64,000 nucleotides of DNA from CBFHWU01 sp965659665. GTDB lineage: Bacteria; Bacteroidota; Bacteroidia; Flavobacteriales; Flavobacteriaceae. The translations under genes were made by a program, and so were the position numbers. The stretch is from contig CBFHWU010000024.1 of NCBI GenBank assembly GCA_965659665.1, positions 24,984 through 88,983 of the forward strand, written 5' to 3'. Every line of letters begins with the position of its first letter. The first letter of the stretch is position 1. Positions 9,370 to 18,468 of this stretch are shown one piece after another. Below the pieces are notes generated by a model. The model did not search any database. It was not told the DNA's origin and saw only the letters and a list, made by a program, of their open reading frames with translations.

Positions 9370-9805
9370 TGTCTGTTTGTTTGGGTTCCACGTGGAACAT
9401 TTCAATAAGCATGTCTTCTTTTTGCCGCATAAGCTTCGTATTAAGGGTATTATTATCATTATATCCACATGCGTGTAATATACCGTGAATCATAACACGT
9501 TGAAGTTCATTATCAAATGGTACTTGTCTTTGTTGCGCGTTTTCTTTAACACGATTTACGGAGACAGCAATGTTTAAGTGTAAGTTTTTTCCTACCGTGG
9601 AATCGAACGTTAGAATATCTGTTAGGGTATCATGTTGTAAAAATTCAACATTTAATTTTAGTAATTGATCGTCGGACATAAATGAATAGACTATTTCGTC
9701 AACAGCATATCCTAGGTGATTTGCAGCGTTTGATATCCAATTTTTATACATAATAGGATCTGTAATCTCAAATGATGTTTTGTAAACAAAATCTATCTCG
9801 TTCAT
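9362..9805 (-). CDS. ybeY: rRNA maturation endonuclease YbeY
   Basis: A 147-residue zinc endoribonuclease involved in 16S rRNA 3'-end processing and ribosome quality control. The family zinc motif HGILHACGYND and the following RQKEDMLIEM are present, as is LTDILTFD earlier in the chain. It is the first gene of the leftward ybeY-mnmG-methyltransferase run. Its last codons contain a complete parS-like palindrome, read as FHVEP near the C-terminus. Confidence 0.94.
   Translation of the reverse strand: MNEIDFVYKTSFEITDPIMYKNWISNAANHLGYAVDEIVYSFMSDDQLLKLNVEFLQHDTLTDILTFDSTVGKNLHLNIAVSVNRVKENAQQRQVPFDNELQRVMIHGILHACGYNDNNTLNTKLMRQKEDMLIEMFHVEPKQTDNV
9385..9398. other. parS-like centromere site, copy 2
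   Basis: A second exact GTTCCACGTGGAAC, 1,900 bp from the first, embedded in the 3' coding end of ybeY just upstream of the mnmG start. parS sites inside coding sequence are well known in other bacteria. Confidence 0.8.
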
Positions 9806-9884
9806 TAAACAAAGGTAAGGGGATTATAAATATATTTCCTAAACTAAGTTTGTGGTAAATATTAGGGTGTTTCATAGGAAGAAA

Positions 9885-9892
9885 TATCTTTG
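9885..9892 (+). promoter_or_regulatory. -7 element of gltX promoter
   Basis: TATCTTTG fits TAnnTTTG and ends 11 bases before the gltX ATG. The expected -33 position holds TTA rather than TTG. Confidence 0.55.
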
Positions 9893-9903
9893 TAAAAAAA
9901 AAC

Positions 9904-11409
9904 ATGAAAAAAAATGTCCGCGTGCGTTTTGCCCCAAGTCCGACTGGGCCACTTCATATTGGTGGATTAAGAACCGCTTTATTTAATTATTTATTTGCCA
10001 AGCAAAACAACGGGGAGTTTCTATTAAGAATAGAAGATACTGACCGTAACCGTTATTTAGAACATGCTGAACAGTATATTTTGGATGCTTTAGATTGGTG
10101 TAATATATCAATTGACGAAGGACCAAACAAAAATGGTGCCTTCGGTCCTTATCGTCAAAGTGAACGCTTAGATATATATAAATCGTATGCAATGAAACTT
10201 GTTGCCATGGGTAAAGCTTATTATGCTTTTGATACAAATGAGTCATTAAACATATTACGACAAGCAAAAGAAAAAGAAGGAGAATCTTTTGTCTATAATT
10301 GGCAAAACCGAATGGGTTTAAATAACAGTTTGGGTTTAGATGCTCACGAGGTACAAACAAAGTTACGTAATAAGTCTCCGTATGTGATTCGATTTATCAT
10401 GCATTCTTCAGTAGAAAACCAACCCTTTTTTACTGAGGATATGATAAGGGAGAAATCTGAAATTAATATAGCTTTGCTTGATGATAAAATTATATTTAAA
10501 AGTGATGGTTATCCAACATATCATTTAGCTAATGTCATTGATGATCATCTAATGAATATTACTCATGTCATTAGGGGGGAAGAATGGCTACCTTCGTTAG
10601 CATTACACAAAAGACTTTACGAAGCTTTTAATTGGGAAGTTCCAGAGTTTGCTCATCTACCTTTGATTTTAAAACCTAATGGTAAAGGAAAATTATCTAA
10701 AAGAGATGGAGATGCGATGGGGTTTCCTGTCTTCCCTTTAACTTGGAAAGATCAAAAAGGCTATAAAGAAAACGGTTTTCTGTCAGAAGCTGTTGTGAAT
10801 TTTTTAGCTTTATTAGGATGGCACCCTGATAATAATAAGGAAGTGTTTTCTTTAGCGGAATTAATTAGTGCTTTTGACCTTAAGAATGTAGTTAAAGGAG
10901 GAGCAAAATTTGATTACAACAAGGCGATATGGTTTAACCATCAGCATATTCAACGATTAAAATCATCGTTTCTTGAAGAAAAAATAAGAACCTTGTTAAT
11001 TAGAAAGGAAATAAAAACGACTATTGCTCTTAATCATGTAATTAATCTCATTCGTGACCGTTTGAACACTTTAGATGACCTTTGGGATGAAAGTAAATTT
11101 TTCTTTATTCGTCCTAACGAATACGATGAGAAAGCGAAGAAGAAAGTTTGGAAAGAAAATACAAAAAAATTAATAGAGGAGATTATTTTGTTGATTGAAG
11201 AGGATAAGGTTTATTCCACTCTAAGTATAAAAGAAAGAATTAATACTTTTATTCATGATAACGGTTTAAAAATGGGTATGATTATGGGACCTTTACGAAT
11301 AGCTTTAATTGGGGAAATGAAAGGTCCTGATTTATTTGAGATTATAAAACTAATCGGTCGTGATGAAACAATAAAAAGGTTAAATATTGGTATAAAGTTA
11401 ATCAAATAA
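9904..11409 (+). CDS. gltX: Glutamate--tRNA ligase
   Basis: A 501-residue class I aminoacyl-tRNA synthetase charging tRNA-Glu. The HIGH motif is PSPTGPLHIGGLRTAL (about residues 10-25) and the KMSKS-type motif is KLSKRDGD (about residue 262). FLALLGWHPD is the family block before the anticodon-binding domain. The length is normal. The SPFH gene follows 37 bp downstream on the same strand. Confidence 0.97.
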   Translation: MKKNVRVRFAPSPTGPLHIGGLRTALFNYLFAKQNNGEFLLRIEDTDRNRYLEHAEQYILDALDWCNISIDEGPNKNGAFGPYRQSERLDIYKSYAMKLVAMGKAYYAFDTNESLNILRQAKEKEGESFVYNWQNRMGLNNSLGLDAHEVQTKLRNKSPYVIRFIMHSSVENQPFFTEDMIREKSEINIALLDDKIIFKSDGYPTYHLANVIDDHLMNITHVIRGEEWLPSLALHKRLYEAFNWEVPEFAHLPLILKPNGKGKLSKRDGDAMGFPVFPLTWKDQKGYKENGFLSEAVVNFLALLGWHPDNNKEVFSLAELISAFDLKNVVKGGAKFDYNKAIWFNHQHIQRLKSSFLEEKIRTLLIRKEIKTTIALNHVINLIRDRLNTLDDLWDESKFFFIRPNEYDEKAKKKVWKENTKKLIEEIILLIEEDKVYSTLSIKERINTFIHDNGLKMGMIMGPLRIALIGEMKGPDLFEIIKLIGRDETIKRLNIGIKLIK

Positions 11410-11446
11410 ATTGTAATTTAGGAACTCATTTTTTTAAAACCTTTTT

Positions 11447-12376
11447 ATGAACTATTTAATATATCCTATTTTACTTTTTGGAGTACTTTTAATTCTTGCT
11501 TTTGTTTTTATTGTAAAACAACAAACAGCAGCCATTGTGGAACGTTTTGGTAGATTTTTAAATATCAGACAAGCAGGTCTTCATATAAAAATACCTCTTG
11601 TTGATAGAATATCAGGAAGATTGAGCTTAAAAATACAACAATTGGATGTAATCGTTGAGACAAAAACAAAGGATGACGTATTTGTTAAGCTGAAAGTATC
11701 TGTACAATACAAAGTGATAAAGGATAAAGTTTTTGATGCTTTTTACAAACTAGACTATCCTCAAGATCAAATTACTTCGTATGTGTTTGATGTTGTTCGT
11801 GCAGAAGTACCTAAGATGCGTCTTGATGATGTTTTTGAACGAAAAGATGATATTGCGATCGCTGTGAAAGAAGAACTAAATGATGCTATGATCAACTATG
11901 GTTATGATATTATAAAAACACTTGTGACCGATATTGATCCTGATCTTCAAGTTAAAGAAGCTATGAATAGAATCAATGCTTCTGAGAGAGAGAAAATAGC
12001 CGCTCAATATGAAGGGGATGCGCAGAGAATATTAATTGTTGAAAAAGCCAAAGCTGAAGCCGAATCGAAACGGCTACAGGGTCAAGGGATTGCTGATCAA
12101 AGGCGAGAAATAGCTAGAGGGTTAGAAGAATCAGTTGAAGTATTAAACAAAGTAGGAATTAATTCGCAAGAAGCTTCTGCTTTAATCGTAGTCACACAAC
12201 ATTATGACACATTGCAATCCATTGGAGAAGAAACAAATAGTAACTTAATTTTGTTACCCAATTCGCCTCAGGCAGGGTCAGAAATGTTAAATAACATGGT
12301 CGCTTCGTTTACAGCAAGTAATCAAATTGGCGAAGCCATGAAAAAAGCAGAGGCAGAAAAGAAAAAAACTAAGTAA
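11447..12376 (+). CDS. SPFH/band 7 (stomatin-like) membrane protein
   Basis: A 309-residue protein with one N-terminal membrane segment (residues 3-23), then a band 7 domain starting KQQTAAIVERFGRF with GLHIKIP and LDVIVETKTKDDVFVKL, and an alanine/glutamate-rich helical region (AEAESKRLQGQGIADQRREIA). This is the stomatin/HflK-like architecture of proteins that oligomerise in membranes and organise lipid domains or proteases. The exact role is unknown. It is the last gene before the convergent glnS and probably shares the gltX promoter. Confidence 0.9.
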   Translation: MNYLIYPILLFGVLLILAFVFIVKQQTAAIVERFGRFLNIRQAGLHIKIPLVDRISGRLSLKIQQLDVIVETKTKDDVFVKLKVSVQYKVIKDKVFDAFYKLDYPQDQITSYVFDVVRAEVPKMRLDDVFERKDDIAIAVKEELNDAMINYGYDIIKTLVTDIDPDLQVKEAMNRINASEREKIAAQYEGDAQRILIVEKAKAEAESKRLQGQGIADQRREIARGLEESVEVLNKVGINSQEASALIVVTQHYDTLQSIGEETNSNLILLPNSPQAGSEMLNNMVASFTASNQIGEAMKKAEAEKKKTK

Positions 12377-12377
12377 A

Positions 12378-14051
12378 CTACGATTGTTGTTTAATCCAAT
12401 TGTCGCGTAAACCAACCGTTCGATTAAACACTATCTTTTTTTCTGTACTATCTGAATCTACTACATAATACCCTTGGCGCTGAAATTGAAAATGTGTCAA
12501 GGGTTTTGCTTTTTTTAAACTAGGCTCGGCGTAGGCTTCAATAACATTTAATGAATGGGGATTAATATGAGAGATATAATCTATTTCTTTGTCAGCTTCT
12601 GGATTTGGGGTATGAAATAGCCGGTCATAATTTCTAATTTCGACGGGGAAAGAGTGATTGACGGATACCCAATGGAGAGTGCCTTTTACTTTACGTTGGC
12701 TGGCCATTGACCCGCTACCACTTTTACTATCAGGATCATAAGTACAATGTATTTCAATTATATTTCCATTGTTATCTTTTATTACAGATTCACCTTTTAT
12801 TATGTATGCGTTTTTTAATCGTACTTCCTTATTAAGGGTAAGTCTAAAAAACTTACGGTTTGCTTCTTCTTTGAAGTCCTCTCTTTCTATGTACAAAACT
12901 TTAGTGAAGGGTAATGATCGGTATCCTGAATTAGTATCTTCTGGATTATTTTCTGCTATTAATTCCTCTGTTTGATCTGATGGGTAATTAGTAATGATAA
13001 GCTTAACAGGGTTAAGTACCACCATTACTCGTGGAGCTATCTTATTTAAATCTTCTCTTACACAAAACTCAAGCAGAGAAACATCAATGATATTTTCGCG
13101 TTTTGATACGCCCGCTGTTGTAGCAAACTTTCTAAGGGATTGAGGGGTATATCCTCTCCTGCGTAAACCTGATATTGTAGGCATACGTGGATCGTCCCAT
13201 CCTTGTACAAGTTGATGTTCAATAAGTCGTAGAAGCTTGCGTTTACTTGTAATTGTATAATTGAGATTAAGCCGAGCGAATTCACGTTGTTTTGGTCGTA
13301 CTCCCTTACTGTACAAGTGATCTAAAAACCAATCATATAAATCACGATGAGGTTGAAATTCTAAGGAACACAAAGAATGAGATACTGATTCTATATAATC
13401 GGACTGTCCATGTGTCCAATCATACATCGGATAGATACACCACTGCTTTTTTGTACGGTGATGAGAGGTGAATAATATGCGATACAGTATAGGATCACGC
13501 ATGAGCATATTTGAAGAAGTCATGTCCCCTTTAGCTCTAAGTACATGTGTACCTTCACCATGTTGGCCTTGTTTCATTTCTAAGAAAAGAGCTTTGTTTT
13601 CTTCTTTACTACGTGATCGGTATGGGCTAAGTGTACCTGCTTGTGTTGGTGTACCTTTTTGTTCGGCTATTAATAACGAATCTTGAGAATCTACATAAGC
13701 CAAACCTTTTTCAATGAGAATGATTGCCCATTCGAAAAGGGTTTGAAAATAATCAGAGGCATAACATTCTTTGTCCCATTGATAACCTAACCATGAGATA
13801 TCCCGTTTTATAGCATCAACAAAGTGCTGTTCTTCTTTTGTTGGATTGGTGTCATCGAAGCGTAAGTTAACTGGTGCGTTATAGGTTTTCCCTAAATCAA
13901 AATTTATACATATCGCTTTTACATGGCCTATGTGTAAATATCCGTTTGGTTCGGGGGGGAAACGGAATCGTAAATTAGTTAAAGAAAAGCCTTGATCAAG
14001 GTCTTTATCGATGAGGTGTTCAATAAAGTGCTTATTTGTCTTTTCGGACAT
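12378..14051 (-). CDS. glnS: Glutamine--tRNA ligase
   Basis: A 557-residue class I synthetase charging tRNA-Gln. The HIGH-type motif is PPEPNGYLHIGHVKAI near the N-terminus, followed by FDDTNPTKEEQ; the KMSKS equivalent is TITSKRKLL, and GWDDPRMPTISGLRRRGYTP is a GlnRS signature. The C-terminus carries the anticodon-binding beta-barrel blocks. I chose the ATG at 14051 because an upstream TTG at 14069 lies inside the promoter element. Divergent from folB with 71 bp between starts. Confidence 0.97.
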   Translation of the reverse strand: MSEKTNKHFIEHLIDKDLDQGFSLTNLRFRFPPEPNGYLHIGHVKAICINFDLGKTYNAPVNLRFDDTNPTKEEQHFVDAIKRDISWLGYQWDKECYASDYFQTLFEWAIILIEKGLAYVDSQDSLLIAEQKGTPTQAGTLSPYRSRSKEENKALFLEMKQGQHGEGTHVLRAKGDMTSSNMLMRDPILYRILFTSHHRTKKQWCIYPMYDWTHGQSDYIESVSHSLCSLEFQPHRDLYDWFLDHLYSKGVRPKQREFARLNLNYTITSKRKLLRLIEHQLVQGWDDPRMPTISGLRRRGYTPQSLRKFATTAGVSKRENIIDVSLLEFCVREDLNKIAPRVMVVLNPVKLIITNYPSDQTEELIAENNPEDTNSGYRSLPFTKVLYIEREDFKEEANRKFFRLTLNKEVRLKNAYIIKGESVIKDNNGNIIEIHCTYDPDSKSGSGSMASQRKVKGTLHWVSVNHSFPVEIRNYDRLFHTPNPEADKEIDYISHINPHSLNVIEAYAEPSLKKAKPLTHFQFQRQGYYVVDSDSTEKKIVFNRTVGLRDNWIKQQS

Positions 14052-14066
14052 TCGTAATATTTTATA

Positions 14067-14074
14067 CAAATGTA
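14067..14074 (-). promoter_or_regulatory. -7 element of glnS promoter
   Basis: TACATTTG on the minus strand, 15 bases before the glnS ATG. It is part of a divergent promoter pair with folB. Confidence 0.5.
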
Positions 14075-14106
14075 ATAATTCACAAAGGTAATAGAAGTAC
14101 TTTTTT

Positions 14107-14114
14107 TATATTTG
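14107..14114 (+). promoter_or_regulatory. -7 element of folB promoter
   Basis: TATATTTG matches TAnnTTTG exactly and ends 8 bases before the folB ATG. No clear TTG lies at the -33 position. Confidence 0.5.
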
Positions 14115-14122
14115 ATTAAAGT

Positions 14123-14488
14123 ATGGGTCGAATAAGTTTAGAAAAGATAAAGGTTTATGCACATCATGGGTGTATGAAAGAAGAAACGGTAATTGGGAGT
14201 GATTATATCGTTAATGTTTGGGTGGAAGTCAACTTAAATAATTCTGCTATTACCGATGACCTGAAAGATACTGTTGATTATGTTCTTCTGCATAAAATTG
14301 TAGTTGATGAAATGCTCATACCAGCAAAATTGTTAGAAAACGTTGTTCATCGGATTCTTCAACGAATCTTTAGTGGTATAGAGCATGTTCAACAAGCAAG
14401 TGTGCAGGTATCGAAAATTAACCCACCAATAGGTGGGCATGTATATGCCGTTTCTGTTGAGGAGATAAGAAATAAAAAAAATATGTAA
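14123..14488 (+). CDS. folB: Dihydroneopterin aldolase
   Basis: A 121-residue enzyme of folate synthesis that splits 7,8-dihydroneopterin to 6-hydroxymethyl-dihydropterin and glycolaldehyde. Family features: the start GRISLEKIKVYAHHGCMKEE, with the conserved YAHHG block, and the DTVDYVLLHKIV segment. The tail VSKINPPIGGHVYAVSVEE is the usual C-terminal strand pair. The length is normal. tRNA-Cys follows 28 bp downstream on the same strand. Confidence 0.93.
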   Translation: MGRISLEKIKVYAHHGCMKEETVIGSDYIVNVWVEVNLNNSAITDDLKDTVDYVLLHKIVVDEMLIPAKLLENVVHRILQRIFSGIEHVQQASVQVSKINPPIGGHVYAVSVEEIRNKKNM

Positions 14489-14516
14489 ACTAAAAGCATT
14501 ACTTTTGACATGATAT

Positions 14517-14587
14517 GGCACCGTGGCCGAGTGGCTAGGCAGAGCTCTGCAAAAGCTTGTACAGCGGTTCGAATCCGCTCGGTGCCT
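14517..14587 (+). tRNA. tRNA-Cys (GCA)
   Basis: A full cloverleaf can be drawn: acceptor GGCACCG/CGGTGCC, D stem GCCG/GGC type, anticodon stem GAGCT/AGCTT with loop CTGCAAA (anticodon GCA), and T arm AGCGG-TTCGAAT-CCGCT. The discriminator base is T, as expected for cysteine. CCA is not encoded, unlike the tRNA at 63471. Confidence 0.96.
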
Positions 14588-14612
14588 CATCTTCAACTTG
14601 TTTTTCTGCTAG

Positions 14613-15248
14613 TTATACTTCGTGTAATAAACCTTGCGTTATAAAATATAGACCAAATATTAAAATTAGAAAATGTACGGTTTGTTTAAGTTTATAAACT
14701 ACAACTGGGGTTAATTTGTGTTGCAACTGTTTGGCTAAAAATATTTTAATAAGGTCCACAAATAAATAGGTAAGCAATATAAAAGAAAAAAAACGAATAA
14801 TCCGGAAATTGTTCATGTCGAGCTTGGGCGCAAAATAAACAAACAACCCTAACCAAAAAAATAAAGAACCTATATTAATAATATTAAGAAAGAACCCTTT
14901 GATGAAGAAACCTAACCATTTAGAGGAATTTGTTGGAGGTGGAATGAGAGGTGAGATGGTATTTCGGCTGATATAAGAGTGAATTATAGAAATTAAGCTG
15001 TACGATATCAACAACATCCCTCCAAATATAAACCAGTATGGATTACTTTCTAAATTATCTAACAATTTATGGGTGCCTAAAAAAGAAATATAAATAAAAA
15101 GAAGATCTGCTGTTACTGCGCCTAAATCAACAAAAAATGCTGCACGGACCCCTTTTGTTAGACTCGTTTCGATAAGGACAAAAAAAACTGGACCAGTGGA
15201 CAAAACTAGAAGTAAGCCTAAAGGAACTGCGGTAAGAAAATCATTCAT
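14613..15248 (-). CDS. LysE family translocator
   Basis: A 211-residue integral membrane protein with about six hydrophobic segments. The N-terminus AVPLGLLLVLSTGPVFFVL followed by GVRAAFFVDLGAVTADLLF matches the LysE/RhtB exporter superfamily, which exports amino acids or related small molecules. The substrate cannot be told from the sequence. Its ATG overlaps the last codons of the GIN-domain gene by 8 bp, so the two are translationally coupled. Confidence 0.88.
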   Translation of the reverse strand: MNDFLTAVPLGLLLVLSTGPVFFVLIETSLTKGVRAAFFVDLGAVTADLLFIYISFLGTHKLLDNLESNPYWFIFGGMLLISYSLISIIHSYISRNTISPLIPPPTNSSKWLGFFIKGFFLNIINIGSLFFWLGLFVYFAPKLDMNNFRIIRFFSFILLTYLFVDLIKIFLAKQLQHKLTPVVVYKLKQTVHFLILIFGLYFITQGLLHEV

Positions 15249-15912
15249 CAGTAGTGAATGTTGTAATAGAACCTCCTAATAAATGTGTTTGTACCGTTTT
15301 TGCGGGTGTACCATATACACGAATAAGGCCACCCGTGTGGGCATAGGCTTCTAATAATTCTGAAGCTTGTACATTGGCTTGTCCACCTGTTCTGGATTTA
15401 ACATGTGTTTGTTCCGTAGATAAGTCTTCAGCATCAATACTTCCCCCGATGCCAACAAATGCATCATGGGTAACTGTTGATCCGTCTAGTGTTATAGTTG
15501 AACCTGTAGATGATCGTGATGTTACCTTTTGTGACTCTAAGGTAAGGGATATTTCTGCACCTTCAAGTGCACGTAATTCAATACTAGACTGTGTTAAGAC
15601 AGCAGTAGAGGAAATGAAGGACCCTTGCTTAGCTTCAATGGATTCAAGTGGTTGACTGAAAAAAATTTCTATATTGGTTCGAAAACCACTGAACTTCTTG
15701 ATTGTTTTTAGTCGAAGTTTTAGTACACCGTTTTTGTTAATGGAAGTCAAAAACTCAGCGTTATGTCCCGTTACGCGTATAGAGTCAGCAGCTGATGGAA
15801 TAAGAGTAATGTTCAAACCATCTAAAACTTTTAATGAATCAAAAGAGCCAATATTTTTTGTGTAGTCTTGTGAATGTGCTACAAAGCAAATAAATAAAAG
15901 AAAAAAGCGCAT
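15241..15912 (-). CDS. Head GIN domain-containing (DUF2807) exported protein
   Basis: A 223-residue protein with a short signal (MRFFLLFICFVAHSQ) and a beta-helix-like body. It has the DUF2807 head GIN pattern: FDSLKVLDGLNITLIPS, then VKSRTGGQANVQASELLEAYAHTGG. Such proteins are exported and mostly of unknown function. The body is rich in Ser and Thr and in short repeating strands. It sits between rnr (35 bp upstream) and the LysE gene (overlapping downstream) on the same strand. Confidence 0.87.
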   Translation of the reverse strand: MRFFLLFICFVAHSQDYTKNIGSFDSLKVLDGLNITLIPSAADSIRVTGHNAEFLTSINKNGVLKLRLKTIKKFSGFRTNIEIFFSQPLESIEAKQGSFISSTAVLTQSSIELRALEGAEISLTLESQKVTSRSSTGSTITLDGSTVTHDAFVGIGGSIDAEDLSTEQTHVKSRTGGQANVQASELLEAYAHTGGLIRVYGTPAKTVQTHLLGGSITTFTTDE

Positions 15913-15947
15913 AATTAGTATTTAATCAAAGTTAATGAAATATATCA

Positions 15948-18113
15948 TCAAGCATGACCAACCATAAAAAAATCTAAGTGTCTTTTAATGGCATCAGCGT
16001 ATTTTACTTCTACGACGACTTGATCACCTAATTGAAATATTTGTTTTGTTTGTTGGCCGATCATAGCATAATTTTTTTCATCATAGACATAGTAATCACC
16101 TCTGATATCTGAAAGACGTGCCATACCTTCACATTTATTCTCATTAATTTCAACATAAATCCCTCTTTCTGTAACACCTGATATAACTCCTTTGTATTGT
16201 TTTCCAATATGATTAGACATAAAAACAACTTGCATAAACTTAATAGAGTCTCTTTCGGCTTTGGTTGCTAATTGTTCTCTGTTTGAACAATGCAACATCA
16301 TGGTTTTATAAATTGTTTCCTTTGGTGGCGCTTGACAATCTAAATAGTGTTGTAGCAACCGATGAACAACAACATCAGGGTAACGACGTATTGGTGAGGT
16401 AAAATGGGTGTAATGTTCGAAAGCTAGACCGTAATGACCGATGTTATCTGTAGTATAAACAGCTTTACTCATACTACGTATCGTTAGTACATCAATAAGA
16501 TTTTGTTCTTTTTTTCCTTTAACTTTTTTAAGTAGTGTATTTATGGATTTTGCTGTTGTCAAAGGGGTTGTAAGGTTTAGTTGGTATCCAAAAGTTCCAA
16601 TAACACGTACTAGGTTCATTAATTTTTGATCATCTGGTTCATCATGAACCCTATAAACGAACGTTTTTGATGGTGATTGTTCAGCAATGAAAGAGGCAAC
16701 TGATTTGTTAGCTAATAACATAAATTCTTCGATAAGTTTATTAGCATCTTGAGTTGTTTTGAATGAAATAGTATCCGGCAGATTGTTGGCATTTAAAGTA
16801 AACTTAACCTCTTTTTTATCAAAGGAAATTGCTCCATTGTTCATTCTTTTTTGTCGATATAGCTTAGCTACGCTATTTAGATATAATAGAGCATTTTTTA
16901 AAGAGTTGGTCACCTTGTAATCTTTATTTGTAAGAGAAACCGTTGATGGTATTATGGTAGATTCTGTATCTAAAATATATTGGGCTTCTTCATATGAAAA
17001 CCTGTAGTCGGATGTTATGATGGTTTTTCCAAACCATGTATCTTGTATTACTCCGGAGGAATTCATGGTAAAGACGGCAGAAAAAGTATATTTATCTTCA
17101 TTTGGTCGTAGTGAACAAACCGAGTTCGAGAGAACTTCTGGCAACATGGGAACTACTCTATCTACAAGATAAACAGATGTTCCTCGATCGTATGCCTCTT
17201 GATCAAGAAGTGAACCTTCTTTGACATAATGGGATACGTCTGCAATATGAATACCTATTTCATAGTGATCTTGATCTAATTGAAAAAAGGACAAAGCATC
17301 ATCAAAATCCTTTGCATCTTTGGGATCAATAGTAAAAGTAAGTTTTGATCGATAATCTTTTCTTTGTTGGGTTTCAGATTCTTTAATTGTAGTATCTATC
17401 TTATTGGCCGCTTCTAATAGTTCAGGTGAAAATTCGATGGATAAACCATGTTCTGCTAGAATACTATGAATTTCGGTTTCAGTTTCTCCAGGTTTTCCAA
17501 ATACTTTTTTGAGGGTTGCATTGGGATATTTTGCATCTATTGGCCAATCGTTCATTTCGATTAAAACTCGGTCTCCGTTTCTTAAATCCTTTACATAACT
17601 GTGAATAATAAGAAAATCTGTTGGGCAAGAATGTTGTTGTGGTCGAACAAAAGGAATGTTACCCCGTAGTTCGTATTCCCCAACAAAATCTGTTTTAAAA
17701 CGTTTTATAATATTAATTATTTCTGCATAATTACGTCGTGTGCCTCGCCTTGGTTTGACCAGAAAATGTACGGTATCTTTATCAAAAGCATGATTGTGAT
17801 TTTTATTATCTACTAATAAATCTTGGTCAAATGATTCACTTATAATAAACATTTTACCTTGTCGTGTAATTTGTATAGTTCCCGTATACCGTTGTATGGA
17901 TTGTTTAATTTTATATTTACCCTTAGAGACTTCAGTAAGTTCCCCTTTTAAAGTAAGTTTATTTAATACTTTAATGAGTTGGTTTCTACCACTTGGATCA
18001 TAGATACCTAATTGCGCACCTAATTGTTTATGATTAAATGTTTTAGTGGAATTTTGTAAGAATATTGATTTGACTTGAATAATTAATGGCGATTGCTTTT
18101 TCTTTTTTCCCAT
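15948..18113 (-). CDS. rnr: Ribonuclease R (3'-5' exoribonuclease)
   Basis: A 721-residue RNB-family exonuclease that degrades structured RNA. Order: N-terminal helix-turn-helix and cold-shock OB domains, the RNB catalytic block TFTIDPKDAKDFDDALS with the clustered Asp residues, DVSHYVKEGSLLDQEAYDRG and VYLVDRVVPMLPEVLSNSVCS, HFTSPIRRYPDVVVHR, and a C-terminal S1 domain (GVISGVTERGIYVEI). The length is normal for RNase R. Its promoter element nearly touches the ATG. Confidence 0.96.
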   Translation of the reverse strand: MGKKKKQSPLIIQVKSIFLQNSTKTFNHKQLGAQLGIYDPSGRNQLIKVLNKLTLKGELTEVSKGKYKIKQSIQRYTGTIQITRQGKMFIISESFDQDLLVDNKNHNHAFDKDTVHFLVKPRRGTRRNYAEIINIIKRFKTDFVGEYELRGNIPFVRPQQHSCPTDFLIIHSYVKDLRNGDRVLIEMNDWPIDAKYPNATLKKVFGKPGETETEIHSILAEHGLSIEFSPELLEAANKIDTTIKESETQQRKDYRSKLTFTIDPKDAKDFDDALSFFQLDQDHYEIGIHIADVSHYVKEGSLLDQEAYDRGTSVYLVDRVVPMLPEVLSNSVCSLRPNEDKYTFSAVFTMNSSGVIQDTWFGKTIITSDYRFSYEEAQYILDTESTIIPSTVSLTNKDYKVTNSLKNALLYLNSVAKLYRQKRMNNGAISFDKKEVKFTLNANNLPDTISFKTTQDANKLIEEFMLLANKSVASFIAEQSPSKTFVYRVHDEPDDQKLMNLVRVIGTFGYQLNLTTPLTTAKSINTLLKKVKGKKEQNLIDVLTIRSMSKAVYTTDNIGHYGLAFEHYTHFTSPIRRYPDVVVHRLLQHYLDCQAPPKETIYKTMMLHCSNREQLATKAERDSIKFMQVVFMSNHIGKQYKGVISGVTERGIYVEINENKCEGMARLSDIRGDYYVYDEKNYAMIGQQTKQIFQLGDQVVVEVKYADAIKRHLDFFMVGHA

Positions 18114-18117
18114 AAAT

Positions 18118-18149
18118 CAAAACTACATAAAGAATTCATTAACAATCAA
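18118..18149 (-). promoter_or_regulatory. Promoter of rnr
   Basis: TAGTTTTG (complement of 18118-18125) fits TAnnTTTG and ends 4 bases before the rnr ATG. A TTG lies 21 bp further upstream (complement of 18147-18149), within the 12-bp direct repeat. The leader must be close to zero length if this promoter is used. Confidence 0.55.
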
Positions 18150-18460
18150 TACATTTATAAAACTTTATATTTTTAAAATTTGGTTATTATTATAGTCTGT
18201 TAATAGCACTAATAAGTGTATAAATAAGGGTTTGTTAAGAAGTAAAAAATCAATTTAGAGATGTTAAAAACTATTGTTTATGCGTTTATATTATGTTGAC
18301 ATCAATTAAAAACAAAATTTTTTTGCTGTTTTATTTTTTATATGGTCAAAAAAAAAGAGGCAATTAATACATTTTCTTACGGTTTGTTAACAAATAAGTG
18401 TTTATAATTTGGTGTTTATTATCAAGTAGATATGATGCTATATTAACAATCAAAATTTGA

Positions 18461-18468
18461 TATTTTTG
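18461..18468 (+). promoter_or_regulatory. -7 element of rpiB promoter
   Basis: TATTTTTG fits TAnnTTTG and ends 15 bases before the rpiB ATG. No TTG lies at the usual -33 distance. Confidence 0.5.

Noticed and set aside
9370..9468. 33-codon N-terminal extension of mnmG
   Set aside because: It lies inside ybeY, and MnmG proteins start just before the FAD-binding motif.
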